64,000 bases of DNA from an uncultured Christensenella sp. (GCA_910584295.1 CAJTYR010000003.1:1-64000), one strand, 5' to 3'; shown: positions 52,654 through 61,449, counted from the first letter of the stretch. The notes: generated from the sequence alone by a model not told the origin. Numbers and translations are program-made.

Positions 52654-54012
52654 ATGCAAGATATAGAACTCGTTTGGCAACAAATTTTGGAAAAGTTGCA
52701 AATAAGGATTTCATCAGTATCCTTTATGCTTTGGATAAAAACAATCAAACCAATTGAAATTGATGAAAATGGAAATTTTTACATTGCGGCTCAATCAGCT
52801 TCAGCAAAGAATCAAATTTTCAGAAACTTTACAGAAACAATCAGGGAATGTGCCTTTGAAGTTCTTCAAAAAGAGATAAACATCAAAGTTTTGGATCCAA
52901 ATGAAGAAATTGAATATCTTAAAAACAAAAAGACAGAAGAAAAAAATATTGTTGAATCTCAAGAAAAAAATCCTTTCAACAAAGAGTTCACTTTTGATAA
53001 TTTTGTTGTTGGAAAAAGTAATCAATTTGTCTATGCGGCAGCACAATCAGTTGCTGAAAACCCTGGTAATGGACAACTTAACCCTCTTTTCATTTATGGA
53101 AACTCTGGGCTTGGAAAAACACACCTGATGCATGCAATTGGAAATTATATCAGAAACCATTTGCCAGAGCTTAAAATTAAATATATCACTTGTGAGCAGT
53201 TTACAAATGCTTATGTAAATTGTCTTCAATCTCAAGCAAAAACAAAGTCAGTGATTGCTTTCAGAGAAACATACAGAAATCTTGACGTCTTGATGGTTGA
53301 TGATATTCAGTTTTTGTCTAGAGGAAGAGAAATTCAAGAGGAATTCTTCAACACTATAAATGAACTTCGTATGGCAAACAAACAAATTGTTGTTTGCTCC
53401 GACAGACCACCGAAGGAAATGCCAACTCTTGAAGAAAGACTTCGCACAAGACTTTCAGAAGGAATCTTGCATGACATCTCAAAGCCTGATCTTGAAACAA
53501 GAATTGCAATCCTTCAAAAAAAGAGTCAAGTTGAAAAATATTATGTTGATGATGAGGTGATAAATTACATCGCTGAACATGTTGACTCAAATGTAAGAGA
53601 ACTTACCGGAAAACTTAAAGAGGTTTATTTCTTGGCAAAGATATCTGGAAAGAAATCAGCAAGTATTGAAGATGTTATTGAAATTTTTAAAAATCAGAGA
53701 GAGGAACTTAAAAATGACCTCACTCCAGAAAAGATTATTGATGAAGTTTGTGACTATTTCAATATAACAAAGGAAGACATCACAGGAAAAAAGAAAAGCA
53801 AAGAAATTGTTGAACCAAGAATGATTGCAATCTATCTTATCAGTGAACTTTTAAGCCTTCCTCTTGTCAACATTGGAAAAATCTTTGGTGGAAGAGACCA
53901 TACAACAATCATGCATTCAAGGGATAAAATTTCTCAAGACATCAAAGTAAACAAAAAAATTCAAACACTGGTCAATGAAATTAAGAATAGGGTCAGCACC
54001 CCTCTTTATTAA
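52654..54012 (+). CDS. dnaA: Chromosomal replication initiator DnaA
   Basis: DnaA opens the origin. The 452-residue protein has N-terminal domain I, a short charged linker, the AAA+ core with YGNSGLGKTHLMHAIG near residue 150 and VLMVDDIQFLSRG near 212, and the C-terminal DnaA-box-binding domain with EPRMIAIYLISELL and GGRDHTTIMHSRDKI near 420. The ATG at 52654 follows GGAG; the TTG four codons upstream lies too close to that site. DnaA boxes lie just downstream. Confidence 0.97.
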   Translation: MQDIELVWQQILEKLQIRISSVSFMLWIKTIKPIEIDENGNFYIAAQSASAKNQIFRNFTETIRECAFEVLQKEINIKVLDPNEEIEYLKNKKTEEKNIVESQEKNPFNKEFTFDNFVVGKSNQFVYAAAQSVAENPGNGQLNPLFIYGNSGLGKTHLMHAIGNYIRNHLPELKIKYITCEQFTNAYVNCLQSQAKTKSVIAFRETYRNLDVLMVDDIQFLSRGREIQEEFFNTINELRMANKQIVVCSDRPPKEMPTLEERLRTRLSEGILHDISKPDLETRIAILQKKSQVEKYYVDDEVINYIAEHVDSNVRELTGKLKEVYFLAKISGKKSASIEDVIEIFKNQREELKNDLTPEKIIDEVCDYFNITKEDITGKKKSKEIVEPRMIAIYLISELLSLPLVNIGKIFGGRDHTTIMHSRDKISQDIKVNKKIQTLVNEIKNRVSTPLY

Positions 54013-54300
54013 AATTTGCTTTTTCAATTTAAAGTTGTCCACAAAACAAATTTAAATGTGGACAATCTAATTTGAGTTATCCACATGAATTTGATATAAA
54101 TTGTGGATAACTTTAAAAATATAAAAGTACAACATTTAGAAGCCTATCTCTACTTGGTAAACAATATATTGTGTAAAATTTGAAAAATACTCAAAAGAAT
54201 TTAGAGACAGGCACGACCTGTGCACATTTCCACAGAGACTTATAAATATAATTAATATTTAATTAAAATTTAAATAACAAATGTTTGCGTGGCGCAACGT
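54013..54300. other. Probable replication origin (oriC) between dnaA and dnaN
   Basis: Four DnaA boxes are visible: TTGTCCACA (54035-54043), TGTGGACAA (54057-54065), TTATCCACA (54077-54085, perfect) and TGTGGATAA (54102-54110, perfect, reverse). A weaker TTTCCACAG lies at 54227-54235. A stretch made almost only of A and T (54240-54278) follows and could be the unwinding element. The position between dnaA and dnaN is standard. Confidence 0.88.
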
Positions 54301-54314
54301 GAGTATGATATAAT
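54285..54314 (+). promoter_or_regulatory. Promoter of dnaN
   Basis: TTGCGT (54285-54290), 18 bp, TATAAT (54309-54314). The leader of about 70 bases holds two small hairpins (AGGGA/TCCCT near 54330-54346 and GGGT/ACCC near 54360-54371). Confidence 0.65.
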
Positions 54315-54388
54315 TGTTTTGTAAGAAAAAGGGAGTTTTATTCCCTAAAAAAATAAAGTGGGTATCAACCCAAAGAGAGGAGTTTAAA

Positions 54389-55489
54389 ATGTTAGTTAGT
54401 TGTCATGGTATTGATCTTTCAGATGCTTTTTTAAGTGTAAGCAAAGCAATTTCAAATAAGGTTACAAATCCAATTCTTGAAGGTATTAAGATTGTTGCTG
54501 AAGATGACACTCTTACTTTGAGTGCAACAGACACAGATCTTTCAATTGAAAGAAAAATCAAAGCAAACATCAAAAGCGAAGGTGAAGCTGTTGTTCCAGG
54601 GAAATTCATCACAGAGTTTATCAAGAAATTGACAAACGAAATGATCGAACTTGAATTGAATGAAAAAAATCAAATGATCATCAAATATGATGACAGCCAA
54701 TCAATCATTCAATGTTATAATGTTTTGGAATACCCTGCTTTCAAGTCTATTGAAACAATGCAATATTTTGGCATTTCAAAGAAAGACCTTAAAACAGTGA
54801 TAAATAAAACAATCTTTTCGGTTGCAATTGACGATTCAAGACCAATTCTTAAGGGAGTTCTTTTTGATATTGAAGGAAACATTCTCAACGCAATTGCTCT
54901 TGATGGATACAGACTTGCAAAAGTTAAGAAGAATATTGTTTCAAATCTGAATCTAAACATTGTTATTCCTGCAAAGAGTTTGTCAGAAATTTCAAGACTT
55001 CTTGACGACAGCGATGATATCATCAATGTCTATGTGGATAAGACAACACTTATGGTTGATTTTGGAGAAACAAAACTCACAACAAGATTGTTGGAAGGAG
55101 ATTTTGTAAATTATAAACAAATCATCGCTGCAAACTATGAGACAGTTTGCGTGATCAATAAGGGGCAATTTGAAGATGCACTTGAAAGAGCTTCTCTTCT
55201 TTCAAAAGTTGGACAAGGAAACTGTGTTAAGTTTGAAGTTAAAGAGAAAAATCTTTGCATAACATCAAATTCAGAACTTGGAAATGTTAAAGAAAATGTT
55301 CCTATCAACATGACAGGAAAAGAACTTTTGATTGCTTTTAATGCAAGATATTTCATTGAAAATTTGAAAGCAAATTCTGATGAGTTTGTAAAAATTTGCT
55401 TCAACGCTCCTGCAAATCCTTGCGTAATTGTTCCAGTTGAGGGAGATGAGTTTTTGTATTTGATTTTGCCAGTTAGAATGATTGGTTAG
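54389..55489 (+). CDS. dnaN: DNA polymerase III beta subunit (sliding clamp)
   Basis: The 366-residue clamp protein has three related domains and the family's ends: SVSKAISNKVTNPILEGIKI near residue 15, ATDTDLSIERKI near 45, SRPILKGVLFD near 148, and the C-terminal VIVPVEGDEFLYLILPVRM. I chose the ATG at 54389 because GAGAGGAG lies six bases upstream; a longer frame begins in the promoter. Confidence 0.96.
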   Translation: MLVSCHGIDLSDAFLSVSKAISNKVTNPILEGIKIVAEDDTLTLSATDTDLSIERKIKANIKSEGEAVVPGKFITEFIKKLTNEMIELELNEKNQMIIKYDDSQSIIQCYNVLEYPAFKSIETMQYFGISKKDLKTVINKTIFSVAIDDSRPILKGVLFDIEGNILNAIALDGYRLAKVKKNIVSNLNLNIVIPAKSLSEISRLLDDSDDIINVYVDKTTLMVDFGETKLTTRLLEGDFVNYKQIIAANYETVCVINKGQFEDALERASLLSKVGQGNCVKFEVKEKNLCITSNSELGNVKENVPINMTGKELLIAFNARYFIENLKANSDEFVKICFNAPANPCVIVPVEGDEFLYLILPVRMIG

Positions 55490-55505
55490 AAGTTTTGTAA
55501 AAAAA

Positions 55506-55541
55506 TAAAAAGACGCTATTATTACAATAGCGTCTTTTATT
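55506..55541. terminator. Bidirectional terminator
   Basis: Thirteen-base arms (AAAAGACGCTATT/AATAGCGTCTTTT) lie between converging dnaN and the deaminase gene. Confidence 0.85.
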
Positions 55542-56010
55542 AAATTTCTAAATTGATATTTTTCCCACTTGGTGTGTATTGTCTGCAAACTATGCCAGCA
55601 TTGTCAAGCATTTTGACAGAAGCTTTTGTTGAGTTTGAATCGGCATATTTGTTTGATAGATAGACCATTTCTTTTATTCCGCTTTGGATGATTGCTTTAC
55701 AACATTCATTACAAGGAAAAAGAGTCACATAAATTGTGCAGTTTCTAAGATCAGCACGAGAGTTTAAAATTGCGTTAAGCTCTGCATGAACAACATAAGG
55801 ATATTTTGTGTCAAGAGGATTTCCTTCCCTTTCCCAAGGATATGTTTTGTCATTATCAGTTTTGCTTATTGGAAAACCATTATATCCCAATGAAACAATT
55901 TTTTTATCTTGATTGACAATACAAGCCCCAACTTTTGTGTTTGGATCTTTGCTTCTGTAAGAAGAAAGAATTGCAACACCCATAAAATATTCTTCCCATG
56001 TTATAACCAT
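55540..56010 (-). CDS. dCMP deaminase (ComEB type)
   Basis: The 156-residue zinc enzyme probably converts dCMP to dUMP for thymidylate synthesis. Zinc motifs are HAELNAI near residue 73 and PCNECCKAI near 97, with the N-terminal CDA fold TWEEYFMGVAILSSYRSKDP. AAGGGG precedes the ATG. It interrupts the origin block, transcribed against dnaN and rpmH. Confidence 0.9.
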   Translation of the reverse strand: MVITWEEYFMGVAILSSYRSKDPNTKVGACIVNQDKKIVSLGYNGFPISKTDNDKTYPWEREGNPLDTKYPYVVHAELNAILNSRADLRNCTIYVTLFPCNECCKAIIQSGIKEMVYLSNKYADSNSTKASVKMLDNAGIVCRQYTPSGKNINLEI

Positions 56011-56103
56011 ATTTTTTACCCCTTATTTATTATTGCATACAAACATACAGAATGTCAAACAAAGAAAATTCACAATCCGACAAGAAAATGCGTCGCAATG
56101 CAG

Positions 56104-56132
56104 TTGACAAAAGAGTTTTAATAAATTATAAT
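56104..56132 (+). promoter_or_regulatory. Consensus promoter of the rpmH operon
   Basis: TTGACA (56104-56109), 17 bp, TATAAT (56127-56132), full consensus match. Confidence 0.85.
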
Positions 56133-56190
56133 AAACCGTAAACCATTTTGCAACAGGATTTTGTGCAGATGAGATAATAAGGAGAAGATT

Positions 56191-56325
56191 ATGAAAAGAA
56201 CTTATCAACCAAAGAAAAGACAAAGACAAAAAGTTCATGGTTTCCGTGAAAGAATGAGAACTAATGGTGGAAGAAATGTCTTGAAGAGAAGAAGAAATAA
56301 GGGCAGAAAATCTATTGCTGCTTAA
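56191..56325 (+). CDS. rpmH: Ribosomal protein L34
   Basis: The 44-residue basic protein has the standard L34 sequence pattern ([20 protein letters not shown], then [16 protein letters not shown]). AAGGAG precedes the ATG. It starts the rpmH-rnpA-yidD-yidC block that normally flanks the origin. Confidence 0.97.
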   Translation: MKRTYQPKKRQRQKVHGFRERMRTNGGRNVLKRRRNKGRKSIAA

Positions 56326-56336
56326 AACGAAAAAAT

Positions 56337-56669
56337 ATGGAGCATAGATTAAGAAAAAACAGCCAATTCAATTTTATTTACAAAAAGGGAGAAAGATTTC
56401 ATAGTGAACATTTCACCCTTTTTGCACTTAAAAGCAAATATCAAAATTATAGAATTGGTTTTTCAATAAGCAAAAAGCTTGGAAAAGCAAACAAAAGAAA
56501 TCTGCTTAAGAGAAGAATGAAGGAAATTTCAAGGAGAGACCTTAATATTCCTTCTTTTTGTAATTTTGTAGTCTTGGCAAAAGATGGAGCATGTGAACTT
56601 CCTTTTGACCAAATCAAGAGAGAAATGTTTAAGTTGTTTGAAAAGTATGAAAGCAAAAAAAGTAATTAA
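56337..56669 (+). CDS. rnpA: Ribonuclease P protein component
   Basis: The 110-residue basic protein supports the RNase P RNA in tRNA 5' processing. Family features are LRKNSQFNFIYKKGERF, FSISKKLGKANKRNLLKRRM (the RNR-type motif) near residue 42-62, and VVLAKDGA. It starts 12 bp after rpmH; yidD overlaps its end by 23 bp. Confidence 0.94.
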   Translation: MEHRLRKNSQFNFIYKKGERFHSEHFTLFALKSKYQNYRIGFSISKKLGKANKRNLLKRRMKEISRRDLNIPSFCNFVVLAKDGACELPFDQIKREMFKLFEKYESKKSN

Positions 56670-56910
56670 AAAAATTTTGTTGTTTCCAGTTTACCTTTAC
56701 AAATGGTTAATTTCTCCAATTCTGCCACACTCTTGCATCTTTTTTCCATCTTGTTCAAATTATATGATCGGTGCTGTGGAAGAATTTGGATTTTTTAAAG
56801 GGGTTTGGCTTGGAATGAAAAGACTCTTCAGATGTGTTCCTTGGCAAAAGAAAAGAGGGTTTGACCCTGTGCCAATAAATATAAAAGGAGAAAACTTATG
56901 GATTTTATAA
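56647..56910 (+). CDS. yidD: Membrane protein insertion efficiency factor YidD
   Basis: The 87-residue protein has the short hydrophobic helix FPVYLYKWLISP and the cysteine pattern CIFFPSCSNYMIGAVEEFG followed by WLGMKRLFRCVPW, diagnostic of YidD. It overlaps rnpA and yidC on either side, showing translational coupling. Confidence 0.93.
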   Translation: MKAKKVIKKILLFPVYLYKWLISPILPHSCIFFPSCSNYMIGAVEEFGFFKGVWLGMKRLFRCVPWQKKRGFDPVPINIKGENLWIL

Positions 56911-58421
56911 GCACCATCCTTGTCAACTTAAAGCAACCAACGGGAATGTGGGTTAAAATATTAAATGCTTTCAAGGGTGCTGGATCTTATATTGTTGCTG
57001 TGATTTTGATTGCAATCATTGTCAGAGTGATTTTTTCGGTTGTCGATATTGTTAACAAAAAAGTCAACATGAAGACAATGAAAATAAATGAAAAGATGAA
57101 ACCAGAACTTGAGGCAATTCAGAAAAAATATGGAAATGACCCAAAAGTTGTACAAATGAAACAACAAGAGGTCTATCGAAAATATCAATTCAACATGATG
57201 GGCACATGCCTTCCAATGCTTGTTTCCATGATTTTGCAGTTTGTTGTGTTTTTGACACTTTGGAATTCTCTTCAATCTGTCGCAAATTATAACATTGCAG
57301 AGAAATATGAAAATATGAAAGATGTTTATGTTTCTGTAATAAACTTGAATGATGAAACAATCACTTCAAATGGAAATTTGCAAGCGGATATCCAAAGAGC
57401 AATTGCTGAAAACAAAAAATACGAACTAAATGTTAAAGTAAATAAAAAAGCAACCAAGATGAGTGTTAGTTTACAAATTGAGGGAGAAGCTGAAGTTGTT
57501 TATGAAAACATTGAAATAAAGAAAAACAATGGACTTAAAGAAACATATAATCTTTTGCAAAAATATGTGCTTGAACCAAAGGTGGAAGAAACAAATCCTC
57601 CAACAGAAGGTGGAGAAGAAAGTGGAACTGAAACATCTCGTGTAGTTATGTTTGAAACTGATGGTGAAACGAACACTGAGCCAGAAGTTGTTTATATTGA
57701 CACTGGTTTCAACAAAATTTTCAAAAAATTGGCTGAAGACACAGCGGAAGAGTATTATTTGGATACTCAAGAAAAGTTTTTATGGATAAAGAACTACTAC
57801 AGAGCTGATTCACCATCAAGCCCACTTTTCACAAAAAAAGAAATAAAAAACTATCTTTCAAAATACTACAACACAGAGGAAAAGAAACTTCAAAAATCAT
57901 TTGATTATGAAGGAAAAATTTTTGATAGTGTTGTAACTGCTGGAATTGGTCAAAAGAAACTTGGAGCAAATGGATATTATATTTTGACTATCATTGCTGT
58001 GCTGTCATCGATTTTCTCAATGTGGCTTTCAAATTTCCTTATGAGAGATAAAAATGCTCCAAAACAAAAAAAATCATGGGCAATGTATGTTATAATGCCA
58101 CTTATTTTTGGTATTTTCACATTTATGTATACAAGTTTGTTCGCAATATACATCATTGTAGGACAACTTGCAACAGTTGCTCTCACTCCACTTACAACCT
58201 TTGTTGTCAAAAAATGGAATTCTCATGATGAGAAAAAACAAAAAGATAAAACTGTAATTGAAGTTGATTACAGACGAGAGGATGTGAAGAATACAAGAAA
58301 GATGGTATCACCAAGCGACAAAAAAGAACAGGTCGTTGAAGTGGATTACAGAAGAAAAAACAATCCAACTCAATTCAGTTCAGTTGGAAACAAACCAAAA
58401 AGAAAAAAGAAGGACAAATAA
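56898..58421 (+). CDS. yidC: Membrane insertase YidC/Oxa1 with a large insertion
   Basis: The 507-residue protein is about twice the length of Gram-positive YidC (SpoIIIJ). It keeps the core: a first helix near residue 30 with a conserved-type Arg (IIVRVIFSVVDI), KMKPELEAIQKKYGNDPKVVQMKQQ near 66, and a second helix near 105. About 190 extra, soluble, acidic residues (roughly 125-340) then separate it from the last helices (near 360 and 400). It lacks the N-terminal lipobox. The tail carries two copies of a VEVDYRR-type repeat and a poly-basic end. Confidence 0.88.
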   Translation: MDFISTILVNLKQPTGMWVKILNAFKGAGSYIVAVILIAIIVRVIFSVVDIVNKKVNMKTMKINEKMKPELEAIQKKYGNDPKVVQMKQQEVYRKYQFNMMGTCLPMLVSMILQFVVFLTLWNSLQSVANYNIAEKYENMKDVYVSVINLNDETITSNGNLQADIQRAIAENKKYELNVKVNKKATKMSVSLQIEGEAEVVYENIEIKKNNGLKETYNLLQKYVLEPKVEETNPPTEGGEESGTETSRVVMFETDGETNTEPEVVYIDTGFNKIFKKLAEDTAEEYYLDTQEKFLWIKNYYRADSPSSPLFTKKEIKNYLSKYYNTEEKKLQKSFDYEGKIFDSVVTAGIGQKKLGANGYYILTIIAVLSSIFSMWLSNFLMRDKNAPKQKKSWAMYVIMPLIFGIFTFMYTSLFAIYIIVGQLATVALTPLTTFVVKKWNSHDEKKQKDKTVIEVDYRREDVKNTRKMVSPSDKKEQVVEVDYRRKNNPTQFSSVGNKPKRKKKDK

Positions 58422-58436
58422 ATCCTTCTTTTTTTT
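58404..58436 (+). terminator. Terminator after yidC
   Basis: The stem GAAGGA/TCCTTC is followed by seven Ts. Confidence 0.7.
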
Positions 58437-59472
58437 ATGGAAGTTGAGTGAGTATTGCCCATGTGTTTTTGCCAACAATTCCATCCACAGTAAGATTGTT
58501 ATAACTTTGAAAAGTTTCAACGGCTTTTCTTGTGTTTGATCCAAAAATTCCATCTATCTTTCCTACTGGGATAAGTTGACTTTCAAGCAACGATTGCAGA
58601 AATTTCACATAACTTCCCCTTGAGCCTTGCTTAAGAGTTGGATATTCTGGAAGTGTTAAAAGATATTTCCATGTAGTATTTCCTACAATGCCATCTGAAG
58701 ATATCCCATTGTTTGTTTGGAAGTTTCGAACAGCATTTTCAGTGTTTCTTCCGAAAATACCATCAACTGAAATGTTGTGTCCATATTGGGTAAGCAAGAA
58801 TTGCAAAAGATAAACAAAATTCCCTCTTGAACCCTGTTTAAGAAGAGGATAATTTGATAAGTTACCCCTTGGAATATAACCAACATTAAGGAAATTGCAC
58901 ACCCCTTGACAACTTTCTTCACCAACTTCAGTTTGAAAGAGAGGGTTTATCATAAGACGAGCTTCTCTTAAGTTTGTCATAAAGCCTGCTTCAATAAGAG
59001 CGGAAGTGCAATTCACGTTTGAAAGAACAGACACATCAAGAGGTTTGACTCCTCTTCCATTTTGAGGTGTTCCCTGCAATAAACTGTTGTAAAGATCAGT
59101 TGCAAGTTCCTGACTTTGTCTTACTTTTGGATTTGAGTAAGAAAAGAAAGTTTCAACTCCAGAAGCATTGTTGAATGAATTTCCATCCCCAGAAGCGTTG
59201 TAAGCGAAAGTTACAAGAAGTGTAAGGTTTTGCCTGTTTATTCTTCTTACACGTTCTGCAAGAGAAATATCTTGTAGTTCTGGTTTAACATCATAGACTG
59301 AAAAACTGTTGCGAAGGCAGGCTTCAATAAATTTATTTTTTGCTGCCCTATTAAATTCGTTTTCATAAATTTGTCGATTTAAACCATTAATCAAAGGTGT
59401 TCTTTTGCCAAGAGTGGGAGGATTTACTCCATGCTCATCGTTTGCTCCTATATAAAAATTGTCGTTTGCCAT
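58435..59472 (-). CDS. Amidase_3-like protein with two peptidoglycan-binding repeats
   Basis: The 345-residue protein has a divergent N-acetylmuramoyl-L-alanine amidase domain (residues 1-200) and two PG_binding_1 domains (LLKQGSRGNFVYLLQFLL and LKQGSRGSYVKFLQSLL). The usual DAGHGG is replaced by GANDEHGVNPP, and the second zinc His (SIHAN) reads FAYNAS, with Tyr; the late catalytic Glu is kept (IEAGFMTN). No signal peptide is visible, which suits a spore or phage-type cell-wall protein made in the mother cell. AAGGAG precedes the ATG. Activity is uncertain. Confidence 0.78.
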   Translation of the reverse strand: MANDNFYIGANDEHGVNPPTLGKRTPLINGLNRQIYENEFNRAAKNKFIEACLRNSFSVYDVKPELQDISLAERVRRINRQNLTLLVTFAYNASGDGNSFNNASGVETFFSYSNPKVRQSQELATDLYNSLLQGTPQNGRGVKPLDVSVLSNVNCTSALIEAGFMTNLREARLMINPLFQTEVGEESCQGVCNFLNVGYIPRGNLSNYPLLKQGSRGNFVYLLQFLLTQYGHNISVDGIFGRNTENAVRNFQTNNGISSDGIVGNTTWKYLLTLPEYPTLKQGSRGSYVKFLQSLLESQLIPVGKIDGIFGSNTRKAVETFQSYNNLTVDGIVGKNTWAILTQLP

Positions 59473-59930
59473 TTTTTCTCCTTTTCTCTTTTTTTATATG
59501 ACAAGCGATATATTTTTTGTGAATCAGTAAATGAATTGTCAAATCGATTATTTCTTAAAATTTATGATTTTTTAAAGACACAAGATAGGAAAAAATTACA
59601 CACGATAACATCTTTGTTACTGTTTTCCGACATATAACATTATAAATAGAGATTTTGTTAATATATTTTTATAAGTGATAAATTGATTTATAAGTGCTTT
59701 TATGATATAATTACATTGTGTTTCTTTGGAAGAAATTTCGATTGAATTTGCTTTTAGAAGAAGCACAAAATTTAATATAGTTTTGTGTAGACCTAGTTAG
59801 CAAAGTTAATTGGAACTTTGATTTATATATTTTGCATATCAACTTATTATTTGGAGAACATTGTTCCTTCACATAACTTTTTTGTTGCAGAAAAACTCAA
59901 AACTATGTTTTAAAAGGAGTATGCGATAAA
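59473..59930 (+). promoter_or_regulatory. Long intergenic region with promoter and structured leader of the Spo0A-like gene
   Basis: The rightward promoter is TTGATT (59683-59688), 17 bp, TATAAT (59706-59711). The leader of about 210 bases can form stems CACAAAA/TTTTGTG (59764-59787) and CAAAGTT/AACTTTG (59801-59820). Further upstream are possible 0A-like boxes TGTCAAA (near 59538) and the reverse of TGTCGGAA (near 59624). No gene is seen here. Confidence 0.55.
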
Positions 59931-60323
59931 ATGAATGAGTTTGATTTAAACAATGCAAGAAGAATCATAAAGTTGGCATTCATAAAAATTGGTGTACGAT
60001 GTGACTTGATTGGTTTTTCTTATCTTTGCTATGCAGTAGAACTTGTTATTCAAAAGCCAAGTCTTATTCACAATTTATGCAAGGGATTGTATAGCGAAAT
60101 CAGCAAAAAATTCAATGCTTGCAATGATGGTTGTGTTGAAAGAAGCATTAGACATGCAATTGAAAATACATACTTGAATAAGAGTTTTATTGAACTTAAT
60201 CAGATGTTTAATATTCAGCTTTATGCTATGGAAGATAAACCTACCGCAGGAGAACTTATCAGACTAGTTGCAGAATATTACAATCTTGGACTTTATAAGC
60301 AAGACTTATCTTGTGCAGTCTAA
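59931..60323 (+). CDS. Stand-alone Spo0A C-terminal DNA-binding domain protein
   Basis: The 130-residue protein matches the effector domain of Spo0A from end to end: IKLAFIKIGVRCDLIGFSYL, YSEISKKFNACNDGCVERSI followed by RHAIE (the recognition helix region; Spo0A has VERAIRHAIE), and DKPTAGELIRLVAEYY near residue 104 (Spo0A KPTNSEFIAMVAD). There is no receiver domain, so it cannot be controlled by phosphorylation in the usual way. It may compete with Spo0A for 0A boxes or act constitutively. GGAG lies 11 bases before the ATG. Confidence 0.85.
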   Translation: MNEFDLNNARRIIKLAFIKIGVRCDLIGFSYLCYAVELVIQKPSLIHNLCKGLYSEISKKFNACNDGCVERSIRHAIENTYLNKSFIELNQMFNIQLYAMEDKPTAGELIRLVAEYYNLGLYKQDLSCAV

Positions 60324-60326
60324 AAA

Positions 60327-60359
60327 TTAAAGACAGTATTTGACTGTCCTTTTTTATTT
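60327..60359. terminator. Bidirectional terminator
   Basis: The stem GACAGT/ACTGTC is flanked by AAA and CCTTTTTT between converging genes. Confidence 0.65.
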
Positions 60360-60360
60360 T

Positions 60361-61203
60361 TTATAAACGAGACTTAATAATTTTCAAAATTAAATCAGTG
60401 TTTTCTGAGTTTTCAAGTTTTTTTCTTTTAATATATTTTGTCCATTTCAAAAAACCATAAGTTGTGTTTGTGAGATAACCAAACTTCAATACAAGCAAAA
60501 TCCATTGTCCAGAAATGATGTTAATTGCAATTTCAAGGAAACAACTTATATACCAAGCAATCCATTGCTCTCGATATCGAAAAAGGATAAAAATTCCATT
60601 TGCAATCCCGACCGCACTGCAACAAGCATCAACATAACAAACTACTTTTTCCAAAGTTGGATTGTTTGATAAAATTCCTTCTTCAATGTCAATAAGTGTA
60701 AGCAAAAATCCGACAACAATAGTCCAGACAACAATCGCTGCAATTACGAGAAACTCTTGAAGTCCGGAGAGTTTGCGAACTTCTGTTAGACTCTCATCTT
60801 TCTTGTCTTTGTGCTTGCTCCAGATGATAAATGATATTATGTCAATTGGTATCCAGAAAAATATGGTTGTTGCCATAGTTGCAAACCTATATGCGCAAAC
60901 AATACAAATGGCAATTTCTGTTGCTTCTACAACAAGAGAAACAATAAAATTCCACTTGCTTTGTTTTGATATAAGAAGTTCGCAAAGAATGTTGGAAAAA
61001 ATATCTACCAAATATAAGACCATAATTATTTTCCCATTCACTCCCCCAATATCTTCTTCTGGGAATAAGAATGCGAAAACAAATGCCAAAATTGTTATAC
61101 TTAAAAACCAGCATTTTTCATATGTGGAATAATAATTCCAAAATCTTTTAAATATATTTTCTTTCCGACCATTGGGAAGAGATATTTTTTTATTATTTTC
61201 CAT
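60361..61203 (-). CDS. pnuC: PnuC-family nicotinamide riboside transporter
   Basis: The 280-residue membrane protein has about seven or eight helices and PnuC-type signatures near the end: REQWIAWYISCFLEI and the TNTTYGFLKWTKY motif. PnuC proteins carry nicotinamide riboside (or other vitamins in relatives) by facilitated diffusion. AGGGA lies ten bases before the ATG. The upstream region has inverted repeats that may regulate it. Confidence 0.8.
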   Translation of the reverse strand: MENNKKISLPNGRKENIFKRFWNYYSTYEKCWFLSITILAFVFAFLFPEEDIGGVNGKIIMVLYLVDIFSNILCELLISKQSKWNFIVSLVVEATEIAICIVCAYRFATMATTIFFWIPIDIISFIIWSKHKDKKDESLTEVRKLSGLQEFLVIAAIVVWTIVVGFLLTLIDIEEGILSNNPTLEKVVCYVDACCSAVGIANGIFILFRYREQWIAWYISCFLEIAINIISGQWILLVLKFGYLTNTTYGFLKWTKYIKRKKLENSENTDLILKIIKSRL

Positions 61204-61238
61204 AATAAGATTTTCCCTTTTGTTGAAATATGATAAAT

Positions 61239-61293
61239 AAATCCTAATTTAGTTAAGGATTTTATAAAAAAAGTTATAGATAATCTATCTATA
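61239..61293. promoter_or_regulatory. Inverted repeats between pnuC and the lyase gene
   Basis: Two are visible: AAATCCT/AGGATTT (61239-61262) and a tight palindrome TATAGATA-ATC-TATCTATA (61275-61293). The second looks like an operator. Which gene and protein they serve is unknown. Confidence 0.4.
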
Positions 61294-61449
61294 GAAAATT
61301 TATCAAGGAGAAAAATGTGAAAATAACTTAATTTTTTTCATAACTTATTTAGAAAATTATATATAAGAAAAGATAGTTTGTCAAATTAATTTTTGATTTG
61401 CTTTTTCTTTATTCGAGTGATAAAATATAATTATAAAAGGAAAAGCAAA

